A DNA stretch of 33,001 bases, from positions 1 to 33,001 of the forward strand of contig CANJCO010000053.1 in NCBI GenBank assembly GCA_947473045.1. Direction: 5' to 3'. The notes under the pieces were generated by a model. That model searched no databases and was not told the DNA's origin. It saw only the letters and a program-made list of their open reading frames with translations. The number at the start of each line of letters is the position of its first letter. Within the stretch, counting starts at the first letter, position 1. Of the stretch, positions 1 through 8,015 are shown piece by piece. The DNA comes from Myxococcales bacterium. GTDB taxonomy: Bacteria; Myxococcota_A; Polyangia; Polyangiales; Polyangiaceae. Position numbers and translations under genes: made by a program.

Positions 1-984
1 ACTGGCGGCCTCATCGTGCGCACGCTCGCCGAGGGCCTCACCAAAAAGCAGCTCAAGGCCGACGTCGGCTACCTCGTGCGTCTGTGGGGCGAGATCGCCA
101 AAAACCGCGAAGGGGCACGCCCGCCGCACGCGCTGATGACCGAGCTCGACATCGTGCTCAAGACGGCGCGCGACATGTTCACCGACGAGGTCGACAAGAT
201 CATCATCGACGACAAGACGCAGCACGAGCGCGTCTGCCGATTCGTCGAGATGTTCGCGCCCGAGCGCGTGAAGGACATCGAGTTTTACACGGAGGACGAG
301 CCCATTTTCGACGCCTACGGCATCGAGGACGAGATCGCCCGCGCCCTGTCGCGCAAGGTTCCGCTGCCGAGCGGCGGCCATCTCATCATCGATCAGGCCG
401 AGGCCCTCACCGCGATCGACGTGAACACCGGCCGCTTCGTGGGCAAGGGAAGCAAGGACATGGAGGAGACGATCCTCAAGACGAACCTCGAGGCCGTCAA
501 CGAGATCGCCTACCAGCTGCGCTTCCGAAACATCGGCGGCCTGATCATCCTCGATCTCATCGACATGGAAAAGTCGGCGAACCGCGAGAAGGTGCGGCGC
601 ACGCTCGAAGATCTGCTGCAAAAAGACAAAGCCAAGACCACGCTCAACCGCATCAGCGAGCTGGGCCTCATCGAGATGACCCGCAAGCGCACCCGCGAGT
701 CGCTTGGGCGCACGCTCAACGAACCTTGCTTCTATTGCGACGGCACCGGCCAGCTTCAGAGCAAAGAGACTGTGGCCTACGAGATTCTCCGCGAGCTGCG
801 TCGCCGGCACTCGGATTTGCCGGGCTACACCGTGGTTGTGCACGCGCACCCGGCGGTCGCCGATGTGCTCATGGGCGACGAAAAAGACGCGGTCGCTGCG
901 GCAGAAAACAAGTTCATGCGCAAAATCACGGTGATTCCGCGCACCGAGTACCACCTCGAGCAGTTCGATCTCGCGGGCAAGTAG
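1..984 (+). CDS. rng: Ribonuclease E/G family protein (RNase G-like), 5' end cut off by the window
   Basis: This is the C-terminal 327 residues of an RNase E/G endoribonuclease, which processes rRNA precursors and starts mRNA decay in the cytoplasm. The reading frame is open from base 1, so the gene begins upstream of the window; the GTG at 16 is internal. Near the start the sequence has the IVRTLAEG block typical of the family. The two Mg-binding aspartates of the DNase I-like catalytic domain are seen in TAIDVNTG and in LDLIDMEK. The zinc-link cysteines appear as CFYCDGTG near the end. The protein stops soon after the zinc link and has no long disordered RNase E tail, which points to the RNase G type. 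Family assignment is very secure; choosing RNase G over a short RNase E is an inference from the tail. Confidence 0.95.
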   Translation, partial: TGGLIVRTLAEGLTKKQLKADVGYLVRLWGEIAKNREGARPPHALMTELDIVLKTARDMFTDEVDKIIIDDKTQHERVCRFVEMFAPERVKDIEFYTEDEPIFDAYGIEDEIARALSRKVPLPSGGHLIIDQAEALTAIDVNTGRFVGKGSKDMEETILKTNLEAVNEIAYQLRFRNIGGLIILDLIDMEKSANREKVRRTLEDLLQKDKAKTTLNRISELGLIEMTRKRTRESLGRTLNEPCFYCDGTGQLQSKETVAYEILRELRRRHSDLPGYTVVVHAHPAVADVLMGDEKDAVAAAENKFMRKITVIPRTEYHLEQFDLAGK

Positions 985-1011
985 CCGGGCGATCGCGCGT
1001 ACAATCGAGGT

Positions 1012-1446
1012 ATGCGCAGTCACCGGTTTCGCGGGGCCTTCGCCGCCGTAGCGCTGCTCTTCGCGTGCTACGGCGTGCGCATGGACGAGACGCAGATCCG
1101 TCCGGTAGCCGCGCGCGACCTCGACTGCGATGAGTCGCTCGTGAGGCTGGAGAGCTCGACCTCAGACCGCAAAAACGTCGCGCGCTACGTGGCGAGAGGC
1201 TGCGAGCGATCGCGCGTCTACGCGTGCACGACCGATGCGGAAGGCGTTGTGCGCTGTGACAACGAGCGCGCCGCGAGGCCATCGGATACGCCCGGCGATG
1301 ACCACGAAGTCGCTGCCGGCACGGCGATCGCGGCCGCCGGGTGCGCTTGCGCGAGCCTGCTTGGGCACCGTTCGAGCGATCCGGCGAGCTCTGGCGGCGA
1401 GACCCCGCCGAATCCGAACGCGACCACCCCCCAGCGCAGCAAGTGA
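1012..1446 (+). CDS. Small cysteine-rich putative lipoprotein, unknown function
   Basis: This 144-residue protein begins with a basic N-terminus and a hydrophobic stretch ending in LLFAC, a plausible lipobox with Cys19 as the lipidated residue. The mature part has cysteines at about 39, 64, 72 and 82 in a pattern like DLDC...ARGCERSRVYAC, which recalls short Cys-rich lipoproteins common in myxobacteria; I have not verified this by search. The C-terminal third is Ala/Gly/Pro-rich and probably disordered. It lies 27 bp after the RNase gene on the same strand and may be co-transcribed with it. No enzymatic motif is visible, so the function is unknown. Confidence 0.65.
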   Translation: MRSHRFRGAFAAVALLFACYGVRMDETQIRPVAARDLDCDESLVRLESSTSDRKNVARYVARGCERSRVYACTTDAEGVVRCDNERAARPSDTPGDDHEVAAGTAIAAAGCACASLLGHRSSDPASSGGETPPNPNATTPQRSK

Positions 1447-1487
1447 GTGTGCGGGAGCGCATGGGCGGATTCTGTTAGGGTGGCGCG

Positions 1488-1793
1488 ATGAACGACGAGG
1501 CGAAGCGCTCCGAAGAGCGGGTCACGATCAACAAAGAGTTCGAGTCGTTCGACGCGTTCATTCAGGAATACGTGACGAACATCTCGCGCTCGGGTGTGTT
1601 CATCCGGTCGCAAACGCCGCTCGAAATCGGCACGCGCGTCAACTTGCGGTTCACCGTCATCATGGATGACATCGAGACGATCGAAGGCGTGGGCGAGGTC
1701 GTGCGCGTCGAAAAAGACGGCATGGGCGTGGTGTTTCGCGAGCTCGAAGGCCACTCCCGATCGCTCGTCGACAAGCTGCTCACGCGGCCATAA
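1488..1793 (+). CDS. PilZ-domain protein (single domain)
   Basis: A 101-residue protein made almost entirely of one PilZ domain. A candidate RxxxR motif (RSEER, about residues 7-11) and the downstream N-x-S-x-x-G block (NISRSGVFI, about 31-39) match the two c-di-GMP-contacting elements of the family, followed by a beta-rich stretch ending in GMGVVFREL. Single-domain PilZ proteins are known as c-di-GMP receptors or motility/polysaccharide adaptors; many myxobacterial paralogs bind the ligand weakly or not at all, so binding here is not assured. It is 41 bp after the lipoprotein gene and is followed by a strong hairpin terminator. Confidence 0.88.
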   Translation: MNDEAKRSEERVTINKEFESFDAFIQEYVTNISRSGVFIRSQTPLEIGTRVNLRFTVIMDDIETIEGVGEVVRVEKDGMGVVFRELEGHSRSLVDKLLTRP

Positions 1794-1815
1794 CGCGCGG
1801 CCACAAAAGGCGAAA

Positions 1816-1846
1816 GGGCCTGCGCAGCTCGCGCAGACCCTTTTTT
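1816..1846 (+). terminator. Intrinsic terminator after the PilZ gene
   Basis: A stem GGGcCTGCGC / GCGCAGaCCC with one C-A mismatch encloses the 5-base loop AGCTC and is followed directly by six T residues on the + strand. It lies 22 bp past the PilZ stop and 16 bp before the 3' end of the convergent superoxide dismutase gene. The A-rich left flank could give some termination on the - strand too. Confidence 0.85.
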
Positions 1847-1862
1847 GTCGCCTCTGCGACGG

Positions 1863-2474
1863 TCAGTGCGTGTGCGTCGCGCCCGAGAAGCGTCGGGCGA
1901 CGTCGGCCCAGTTGACCACGCTCCACCAGGCAGCGACGTAGTCGGCGCGCTTGTTCTGGTACTTCAAGTAGTAGGCGTGCTCCCAGGCGTCGCAAATGAG
2001 CAGCGGCACCGCGCCCACGAACGACGCGTTCTGGTGGTTGAGCAGCGACATCGTGATGAGGCGCTTGCCGAGGGGCTCCCACGCGAGCAGACCCCAGCCT
2101 GAGGCTTCGACGCTGACGGTCGCAGCGGTAAGCTCCTTCTTGAAGGCCTCGAACGAGCCGAAGTCTTTGGCGATCTGATCGGCCAGCGCGCCGCTGGGAT
2201 CGCCGCCTCCGCCCTTGCCCGCGGGGGCCATGTTTTCCCAGTATTGAACGTGGTTGGCGTGGCCCGCGCCATGGAAGGCCACGAGGCGCTCGTAGTGCTG
2301 AAGGAGCGCGAAGTCGCCGCTCTTGCGGGCCTCATCGAGCTTCGCGAGGGCGCCGTTGAGGCCGTCGACGTAACCTTTGTGGTGCTTGTCGTGGTGGAAC
2401 TCGAGCGTCGCCTTGTCGATGTGCGGCTCGAGGGAGTCGTACGGGTAGGGCAACTGGGGCAGTTCGTAGGCCAT
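1863..2474 (-). CDS. Fe/Mn-family superoxide dismutase
   Basis: A 203-residue superoxide dismutase that converts superoxide to hydrogen peroxide and oxygen. The four metal ligands are seen as His27 (LEFHHDKHH), His75 (HANHVQYW), and Asp162/His166 (CDAWEHAYY). An open frame continues upstream, but ATG 2474 gives the canonical MAYELPQLPYPYDSL start and has GAGG upstream. Metal preference is unclear. The Gly/Ala-rich segment around residues 69-75 is Mn-like, but the second-shell Gln position reads NHQ, with His147 where E. coli SodA has Gln, as in some actinobacterial Fe and cambialistic enzymes. No signal peptide is present, so it is cytoplasmic. The gene follows the Nudix gene by 73 bp on the same strand. 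Confidence 0.96.
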   Translation of the reverse strand: MAYELPQLPYPYDSLEPHIDKATLEFHHDKHHKGYVDGLNGALAKLDEARKSGDFALLQHYERLVAFHGAGHANHVQYWENMAPAGKGGGGDPSGALADQIAKDFGSFEAFKKELTAATVSVEASGWGLLAWEPLGKRLITMSLLNHQNASFVGAVPLLICDAWEHAYYLKYQNKRADYVAAWWSVVNWADVARRFSGATHTH

Positions 2475-2547
2475 GCGTGGGAAACCTCGGTGAGAGTGGG
2501 ATGCGCAGCTTAGAGCGCCTCGCTCCGCCGTCAATGGGGCTGCGCGA

Positions 2548-3417
2548 TCAGGTCTTCGCGCGCGCGCGCTGCGCCCTCGCCGCGCTGATTGAGCGCGGGC
2601 GGGCCGCGGCGGGTTTTTTAGCGCCCGCCCTTTTTGCAGGCGCCTTCGCACCTGCTTTTCGGGACTTCGCCGGCGCGGGCTTGTTCGGGGCCGGTTCGGG
2701 CTTCGGAGCAGGCTCGGGCCTCGGCGCGGGCTCGGCCCACCGGTAGAGCTGAGCGGGGCGGTGACGGCCGGTGCGCTGCTCGGTCTCGATCGCCACGACC
2801 GTCTTGTCGGCGATGAGCTTCGCGCGGAAATTGCGTTTGTCGACCGCGTGTCCGATCACCGCCTCGTACACGTGCTGCAGCTCGCTGAGCGCGAAGCGCG
2901 GCGGCACGAAGTCGACCGCGCGTCGCACGCCGAGCTGCGAGGCTTCATGGCGGAGCACCTCGAGCGATCGCGCCAGAACGGCGGCGTGATCGAAGGCGAG
3001 GCGCACGCGTCGTCGCCCAGCGGCGGCACGCTCCAGCGCCGCGACCGAGTGCCACTCCGCGGCCGAAGCGTCGTCGCCGGCGCGCACGCTGCCGTGCGCC
3101 GGGCGCCCTGCCGAGACGGCGAACGCGAGGAACGCAACGCTCACCGTGTGCCCCCGCGGATCGCGTCCAGGATCGCCGAACGCGCCGATTTGCACGAGGC
3201 GCACGCCCGTGAGGCTCGTCTCTTCCTGCAGCTCGCGAAGAGCAGCGTGCTCGAGGCTCTCGCTCTCATCGACGAAGCCTCCGGGGAGCGCCCACGACCC
3301 TTTGAACGGAGCGTGCGCGCGCTTGATGAGCAGCACAGTGAGCTCGCTGTTGCGAATGGTGAAGATCGCGACGTCTACCGTGACGGCAGGGCGGGCATAC
3401 TCGTAGGTGAAGGGCAC
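2548..3417 (-). CDS. Nudix hydrolase with C-terminal winged-helix domain and Lys/Ala/Pro-rich tail (NrtR-like)
   Basis: The 289-residue protein has a Nudix box at residues 47-69 fitting G-x5-E-x7-REL-x-EE-x-[G]-L, with Ser68 replacing the usual second Gly. Residues about 160-228 resemble the winged-helix region of NrtR-type regulators, ending in the typical RHRPAQLYRW block. Such proteins are either ADP-ribose pyrophosphatases or ADP-ribose-sensing regulators of NAD metabolism. Residues 229-289 form an unusual low-complexity tail, first PAPKPEP repeats and then a KAGAKAPAKRAGAKK stretch like histone H1 or AlgP, suggesting nucleic-acid binding. The start is GTG at 3417. It lies 56 bp after the ArsA-like gene and 73 bp before the dismutase gene, so the three may be one operon. 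Whether it still hydrolyses substrate is unknown. Confidence 0.87.
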   Translation of the reverse strand: MPFTYEYARPAVTVDVAIFTIRNSELTVLLIKRAHAPFKGSWALPGGFVDESESLEHAALRELQEETSLTGVRLVQIGAFGDPGRDPRGHTVSVAFLAFAVSAGRPAHGSVRAGDDASAAEWHSVAALERAAAGRRRVRLAFDHAAVLARSLEVLRHEASQLGVRRAVDFVPPRFALSELQHVYEAVIGHAVDKRNFRAKLIADKTVVAIETEQRTGRHRPAQLYRWAEPAPRPEPAPKPEPAPNKPAPAKSRKAGAKAPAKRAGAKKPAAARPRSISAARAQRARAKT

Positions 3418-3473
3418 GGCGCGGGAGGATCGGTCGCGCCGGTGCGCGTGTCAACGCGCGGCCGGGAGCCCTG

Positions 3474-4391
3474 CTAAATGCGCTTGGCGAGCTCCCGGAT
3501 CGCGCTCGGCGTCGCGGCGTCTTCGAGCAACAGCGGGAGAAACGCCGGGGCGATCGGCAGCTCCGTTGCGAGCCGCGAGAGGCTCTCGGCCTGCACCCGC
3601 TCGCGGACCGATCGCATGGCTGCCGCGACGAGCGCGGCGTCGCCCCGGGTGACCACCGGCTGCAGCGCCGCCGCCTCCAGGGTGGCGCGCTCCTGGATGG
3701 AAAAGAGGGGAGGAAGCACGCAATTGACGACGACCTGCGCGATCGGAAGATCGAGCTCGCCCGTGAGCGCGCGCGCGAGCTCGAGTGTCTCGGTCGTGGG
3801 CATCTCTTCAGGGAGCGTCACAAGCACCACGCCGGTCGCGTCGGGATCGCGAAACATGTTCCAGGCGCGCTCGGCGTCGCGGCGAAGCAGTCCCGGCGGA
3901 ACGATATCGACGATGACTTTCGGCACACGAAGCATGTCGAGCCCGTGGCCGGTGGCCGGCGCGTCGAGGATGACGACGTCGTATTTTCGCGAGCCGTCGG
4001 CCAGCGTCTCGGTGGTGTGCCACCACGCCTTGCCGAGCAGCGCCCACTCCTGCAGCCCTGGCACCGCCCGGAAGAACGTGCGGACGTATTTGTTATCGAA
4101 GAGCACCGAGTAGAGCATCTTCGAGTTGAGGGCGAGCGCGCCGTATTCTTCGAGCGCCTGCTCGGGTGCCATGTTGACGGCCCAAATGCCCGGAGCTGCG
4201 CGCATGACGTCGGCGCCGATGAGGTCGCAGCCGAGCATCGCCGACAGCCGCTCTTTGGCGTTGCACATGGCCACGAGCACGCGCTTGCCGCTCTGCGCGA
4301 GCGCGACCGCGTGCGCGGCTGCGACGGTGGTCTTTCCGACGCCGCCCTTGCCGGTGACGATCAAAAAGCGCCGATCTTTGAGCGCTGCCAT
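3474..4391 (-). CDS. ArsA/GET3-family anion-transporting-like ATPase
   Basis: A 305-residue single-domain P-loop ATPase of the SIMIBI class. It has a deviant Walker A GKGGVGKT at residues 14-21 and the family switch-like motif DAPATGH at about 143-149. The length fits one ArsA half. There is no arsR, arsB, arsC or arsD nearby and no obvious arsenite-binding Cys cluster, so an arsenite-pump role is unlikely; bacterial members of this family are often found in pairs and are poorly characterised. Here only one copy is visible. It is the first gene of a - strand run with the Nudix and superoxide dismutase genes, divergent from RNase J across 90 bp. AGAGG lies just upstream of ATG 4391. Confidence 0.88.
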   Translation of the reverse strand: MAALKDRRFLIVTGKGGVGKTTVAAAHAVALAQSGKRVLVAMCNAKERLSAMLGCDLIGADVMRAAPGIWAVNMAPEQALEEYGALALNSKMLYSVLFDNKYVRTFFRAVPGLQEWALLGKAWWHTTETLADGSRKYDVVILDAPATGHGLDMLRVPKVIVDIVPPGLLRRDAERAWNMFRDPDATGVVLVTLPEEMPTTETLELARALTGELDLPIAQVVVNCVLPPLFSIQERATLEAAALQPVVTRGDAALVAAAMRSVRERVQAESLSRLATELPIAPAFLPLLLEDAATPSAIRELAKRI

Positions 4392-4481
4392 GACCTCTGG
4401 CCCTTAGCACGTTTGTGCCCGCCGCATTTGGCAGCGCACGCGGCTTTGCGCCGCACGTCAGGTACTCTACTAGTCGAGACG

Positions 4482-6110
4482 ATGTCGGTCAGGTTGTTCG
4501 CGCTCGGGGGTCTCGGCGAGGTTGGCATGAACTGCCTCGCCCTCGAGCAGGACGGTCAGCTCATGCTCATCGACTGCGGCGTGACCTTCGGGCTCCGCGA
4601 GTTCGGCGTCGATGTGATGCACCCCGATTTCAGCGCGCTCGAAGCCTACCGTGACCGGATCGCAGGGCTGGTGATTACCCACGGTCACGAAGATCACATC
4701 GGCGCGGTGCCCTATTTTTTGCGTCGGTTCGACGTTCCTGTCTGGGCGCCGCCCTATGCGCTCGAGCTCATTCGAGGGCGCGCGGCCGAGCACGAGATCT
4801 TGTCGCATGCGCGGTTCGAGACCACTGCGCCGCGGCACAAGTTTCGTGTGGGCCCGTTCGAAGTCGAGCCCATTCGCGTGACGCATTCGATCGCCGACGC
4901 CACGTCTCTGGCCGTCAAGACGAGCGCGGGAACGGTCATTCACACGGGTGACTTCAAGTTCGATCCGACCCCGCCCGATGGCGAGCTGTTCGACGAGGAG
5001 CGCTTCGTTGAGCTCGGCCTCGAAGGCGTGTCGCTGCTGATGTCGGATTCGACCAACATCGATGCTGCCGGAACCACCGCCAGCGAGCGCGACATCGGCG
5101 AGGCGCTTTTTAGTCGAATTTCGGCGGCGCCGGGCGCCGTGGTGGTCGCGCTGTTTGCGTCGAACGTGCACCGGCTGCGGCTGCTCGGCGACATCGCGCG
5201 GCGCACGCAGCGGCGCCTCGTGCCGATGGGGCGCAGCGTGCTGCGGCACCTGGAGGTCGCCCGCGACACGGGCTATCTGTCGTGGCCGAGCGATTTGATC
5301 TGGCCTGCCAACCGCGTAGGCGAGCTGCCACGCAATCGCGTGCTCGCGGTGGCGACCGGAACGCAGGGAGAACCTCGTGGAGCGCTGAGCCGCATCGCTC
5401 GCGGAGAGCACGCCATGAAGCTCGACCCGAGCGACACGGTGATCCTGTCGAGCCGGGCGATCCCGGGCAGCGAGCACGAGGTGCAGGCTGTGATGGCCGA
5501 CCTGTACCGCGCGGGGGTAAACGTTGTTTCGTGGGGCTCGGACCGCTCGATCCACACCAGCGGCCACGCTCACCGCGAGGAGCAACGCAGAATGCTCGAG
5601 CTGGTGCGGCCGCGCTCGTTCGTGCCGCTGCATGGCACGCTGCATCACCTGCATCGCCACGCGTCGCTCGCGCGCGAAACCGGCGTCGCCGACACGCTGG
5701 TGCTCGAAAACGGTGACGTCGCCGAGCTCGGCGCCGGCGGCGTGCGCAAGGTCGGCCGCGTGCACTCGGGGCGCGCGTTTTGCGCGGGAGGCAAGTCGCT
5801 CGGCGCGGGCGTGCTGCGCGACCGGCGCGCGATCGCCGCGGAAGGCGTCGCGGTGGTGGTCATCGTGGCTGCGCGCGGAAAGGCGGCAAGAGCCGTAGTG
5901 ACGACGCGCGGCGTGCTCGACGAGAGCGCCGATCGGCGGACGGTCGCGCAGGCTGAGCGCGAAGCGGCAGACGCATGGGACGCGAGCGCCTCGCGCGACG
6001 GTGAGTCGCGTCGCGAGTCGGTGCGGGCCGCCGTTCGTCGCGTGCTTTTTCGGGCGTATGGCGTGAAGCCGACGACGGTCGTGACCGTCGCGGGAGATGG
6101 AGGCACATGA
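4482..6110 (+). CDS. rnj: Ribonuclease J (metallo-beta-lactamase/beta-CASP exo/endoribonuclease)
   Basis: A 542-residue beta-CASP ribonuclease acting in 5' end-dependent RNA decay and maturation. It begins with the RNase J hallmark ALGGLGEVGMN and has the zinc motif HGHEDH at residues 67-72, further ligand motifs VTHSIAD and HTGDFKFD, beta-CASP segments such as ATGTQGEPRGAL and SSRAIPGSE, and the late SGHAHREEQ and VPLHGTLHH motifs. The C-terminal part is shorter and more divergent than in Bacillus. The open frame extends far upstream of the homology; ATG 4482 is chosen because the family signature starts there. Its stop overlaps the start of the CHAD gene (ATGA), so the two are probably translationally coupled. 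Confidence 0.95.
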   Translation: MSVRLFALGGLGEVGMNCLALEQDGQLMLIDCGVTFGLREFGVDVMHPDFSALEAYRDRIAGLVITHGHEDHIGAVPYFLRRFDVPVWAPPYALELIRGRAAEHEILSHARFETTAPRHKFRVGPFEVEPIRVTHSIADATSLAVKTSAGTVIHTGDFKFDPTPPDGELFDEERFVELGLEGVSLLMSDSTNIDAAGTTASERDIGEALFSRISAAPGAVVVALFASNVHRLRLLGDIARRTQRRLVPMGRSVLRHLEVARDTGYLSWPSDLIWPANRVGELPRNRVLAVATGTQGEPRGALSRIARGEHAMKLDPSDTVILSSRAIPGSEHEVQAVMADLYRAGVNVVSWGSDRSIHTSGHAHREEQRRMLELVRPRSFVPLHGTLHHLHRHASLARETGVADTLVLENGDVAELGAGGVRKVGRVHSGRAFCAGGKSLGAGVLRDRRAIAAEGVAVVVIVAARGKAARAVVTTRGVLDESADRRTVAQAEREAADAWDASASRDGESRRESVRAAVRRVLFRAYGVKPTTVVTVAGDGGT

Positions 6111-6943
6111 CAATCGTGAGACGATCGGGGCCGTTTGTTGTGCGGGCGTTGCGCGCCACAGACCGCGAAATCACGCGCGCGCTCCCGCGCGTTTTGCGGT
6201 CGAGCGACGATGAGGCGGTGCACGACCTGCGGGTCGGCATTCGCCGGATGCGCGTGCTCCTCAAGCTCGCGCGGCCCGTCTTCGGCCGCTTTCACGCCGA
6301 CGCAGTGCGTGCAGGATACACGGTTATTCACCGGTCGACCGGGGCGCTTCGGGATGCCGAGGTCCTCGACGACACGGTGACCGAGCTCGGTCTGTCGGAC
6401 GCTCAGTTTGCCACCTGGATCGGCCGTCGGCGGGCGCTTGAAGCGCGGCTGCGTCGCGGCGTGGTCGCGGGCCTCGAAGCGGGAGATCTCGACCGTGCCC
6501 GGGCCCGCCTGCACGCGCTGCTCCTGCTTCCGATTGAGCCGTCGAAGGACATCGAGCTCACCCGGTTTTCGAAAAAGAGCGTGGCGCGGGCGTTCGCGCG
6601 CGTGGCGAAGCTGGCCGGCACGCCGCCTGCGGACGTGGTTGGTTTGCATGCGCTTCGCATCGCTTACAAGGGGCTTCGATACGCCGCCGAGATCCTCGCC
6701 GTGGCCGTGGCGCCCGAGCTGGCGGCGCTGGGCGCTCCGGCCGCGAAGTTTCAAAAACGCCTTGGTGAGATTCACGATCTCGACGTGGCGCGTGAGGTCG
6801 TGTCACGGGCGCGCAGCCTGCCGGTCGCCGATCGCGCTCACGCGCTCGCGTTACTTTCAGCCGCGCGCGAGGCGGCGGTCGCGAAATACCTCGCCGAGCC
6901 GCCGCTCCGGATCCTGCGCCCCGAGGCGCCGAAACGCGTCTGA
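6107..6943 (+). CDS. CHAD-domain protein
   Basis: A 278-residue, Arg/Ala-rich all-helical protein with the two halves of a CHAD domain. The first conserved block is VHDLRVGIRRMR (residues 38-49), with LRDAEVLDD following; the second is LHALRIAYKGLRYAAE (about 181-196), followed by FQKRLGEIHDLDVAR. CHAD domains carry basic surfaces that bind inorganic polyphosphate and are often fused or adjacent to CYTH triphosphatase domains; no CYTH domain is present here. The start overlaps the RNase J stop by four bases, with GGAGG just upstream inside the RNase J frame. That context links it to RNA decay rather than to the usual polyphosphate genes. Confidence 0.92.
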   Translation: MTIVRRSGPFVVRALRATDREITRALPRVLRSSDDEAVHDLRVGIRRMRVLLKLARPVFGRFHADAVRAGYTVIHRSTGALRDAEVLDDTVTELGLSDAQFATWIGRRRALEARLRRGVVAGLEAGDLDRARARLHALLLLPIEPSKDIELTRFSKKSVARAFARVAKLAGTPPADVVGLHALRIAYKGLRYAAEILAVAVAPELAALGAPAAKFQKRLGEIHDLDVAREVVSRARSLPVADRAHALALLSAAREAAVAKYLAEPPLRILRPEAPKRV

Positions 6944-6955
6944 GCCTGTCCCGCC

Positions 6956-6977
6956 CACGGCGAATTTGGCCGCCGTG
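6956..6977. repeat. Small inverted repeat between the CHAD and deacetylase genes
   Basis: A 7-bp perfect stem CACGGCG / CGCCGTG encloses an 8-base AT-richer loop in the 64-bp gap after the CHAD stop. There is no T-tract, so it is not a typical intrinsic terminator; it could be an attenuating hairpin or chance. Confidence 0.3.
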
Positions 6978-7007
6978 CGCCGGGCTTCGTACGATCGCGC
7001 CGATCTC

Positions 7008-8015
7008 ATGTCCCCGTGGCTCGCGCGCACCCTGATGATCGCTGTCGCCCTCGCGGCGATCGGCGGACTCGGCGTGCGCCTGCGGGCCGCGCGACCGCTC
7101 GCGACGAGCCTCGCGGGCGACCCTGTCTCTACTCCGGCGAACGTCGATCCCCCGCCGCCCGTCGACGCCGCGCTGCTGCCGGATCCTGCGCCTCCCGCGA
7201 GCGACAATCCCGAGTGCAAACTTCAGCGGGCCTGGCTCCTCGCGGAAGGTCCGGCGCCGTCGCCCGGCAACGGCAGGCGCCCGGTCGCGCTCACGTTCGA
7301 CGACGGACCGCGGCGCGAGAGCACCCCGGAAATCCTCGCATTACTGAAAAAGCATGGCGTTCACGCGACCTTCTTCTTCGTCGGGCAGGCGCTCGAGGGC
7401 AGCTCGGAACGCGTGACCGAGGCGCGAGCGATCGCGCGCACCGCCGCGGAGCAGGGCCACACGGTGGGAAGTCACACGCTCCATCACCGCGCGCTCACCG
7501 ATCTCCCGAACGCGAAGGCCGAGGCCGAGATCGATGGCGGCATCGACGCGGTTTTTCGGGCGACCGGCAAAGCGCCGACGCTGTTTCGGCCGCCGTACGG
7601 GGAGCTCAATCCGTTCGCCGAGGCGCACCTTCGGGCGCGCGGTCAACAGCTCGTGATGTGGAGCATCGCGGCCGGCAGCGAGCAGGGTTTGGGCGATGGT
7701 GCTTCGCTCGCGGGCATTGAGGAACAGCTCGAATTTGCCGGGGGCGGCATCGTCCTGCTCCACGACATGCGTCGCTCGACCGTCACCCTTGTGCGTCGCC
7801 TGCTCGAATGGCTCGACCAAAACAAGTTCGATCCGTCGCGCCCCTCGCGCCCGGGTTTCGACGTGGTCGACATGACGGCCTACCTGCGCGAGACCTCCGA
7901 CCGTCCGCAGCCGTACGCCGATCGTCGCGCTCTCGAAGACGCGCGCGCCGACTCGTTCCGCAAGCGTCACGCCGCGCAGCGCAGTCCGCTTGCGCGCACG
8001 CACGCCAAACCTTAG
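7008..8015 (+). CDS. Polysaccharide deacetylase (NodB/CE4 family), membrane-anchored or secreted
   Basis: A 335-residue CE4 esterase, which removes N- or O-acetyl groups from envelope glycans such as peptidoglycan or exopolysaccharide. The N-terminus has a hydrophobic segment (about residues 8-22) that could be an anchor or signal peptide, followed by a Pro-rich linker. The NodB domain shows motif 1 TFDDGP (96-101), the metal-binding His pair in SHTLHH (155-160), motif 3 RPPYG (194-198), and LLHD (about 250-253). The C-terminal 80 residues extend past the domain and are charged. ATG 7008 is chosen because it precedes the hydrophobic segment; an open frame continues upstream inside the CHAD gene. 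Its last four bases overlap the 3' end of the convergent thioredoxin gene. Confidence 0.93.
   Translation: MSPWLARTLMIAVALAAIGGLGVRLRAARPLATSLAGDPVSTPANVDPPPPVDAALLPDPAPPASDNPECKLQRAWLLAEGPAPSPGNGRRPVALTFDDGPRRESTPEILALLKKHGVHATFFFVGQALEGSSERVTEARAIARTAAEQGHTVGSHTLHHRALTDLPNAKAEAEIDGGIDAVFRATGKAPTLFRPPYGELNPFAEAHLRARGQQLVMWSIAAGSEQGLGDGASLAGIEEQLEFAGGGIVLLHDMRRSTVTLVRRLLEWLDQNKFDPSRPSRPGFDVVDMTAYLRETSDRPQPYADRRALEDARADSFRKRHAAQRSPLARTHAKP

Noticed and set aside
3474-4391. Arsenite efflux ATPase (arsA) as part of an arsenic island
   Set aside because: No arsR, arsB, arsC or arsD gene is present and no arsenite-binding Cys cluster is visible; only the general ArsA/GET3 family is supported.
4470-6113. 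547-codon - strand frame opposite RNase J
   Set aside because: No recognisable domain; RNase J motifs on the + strand explain the constraint.
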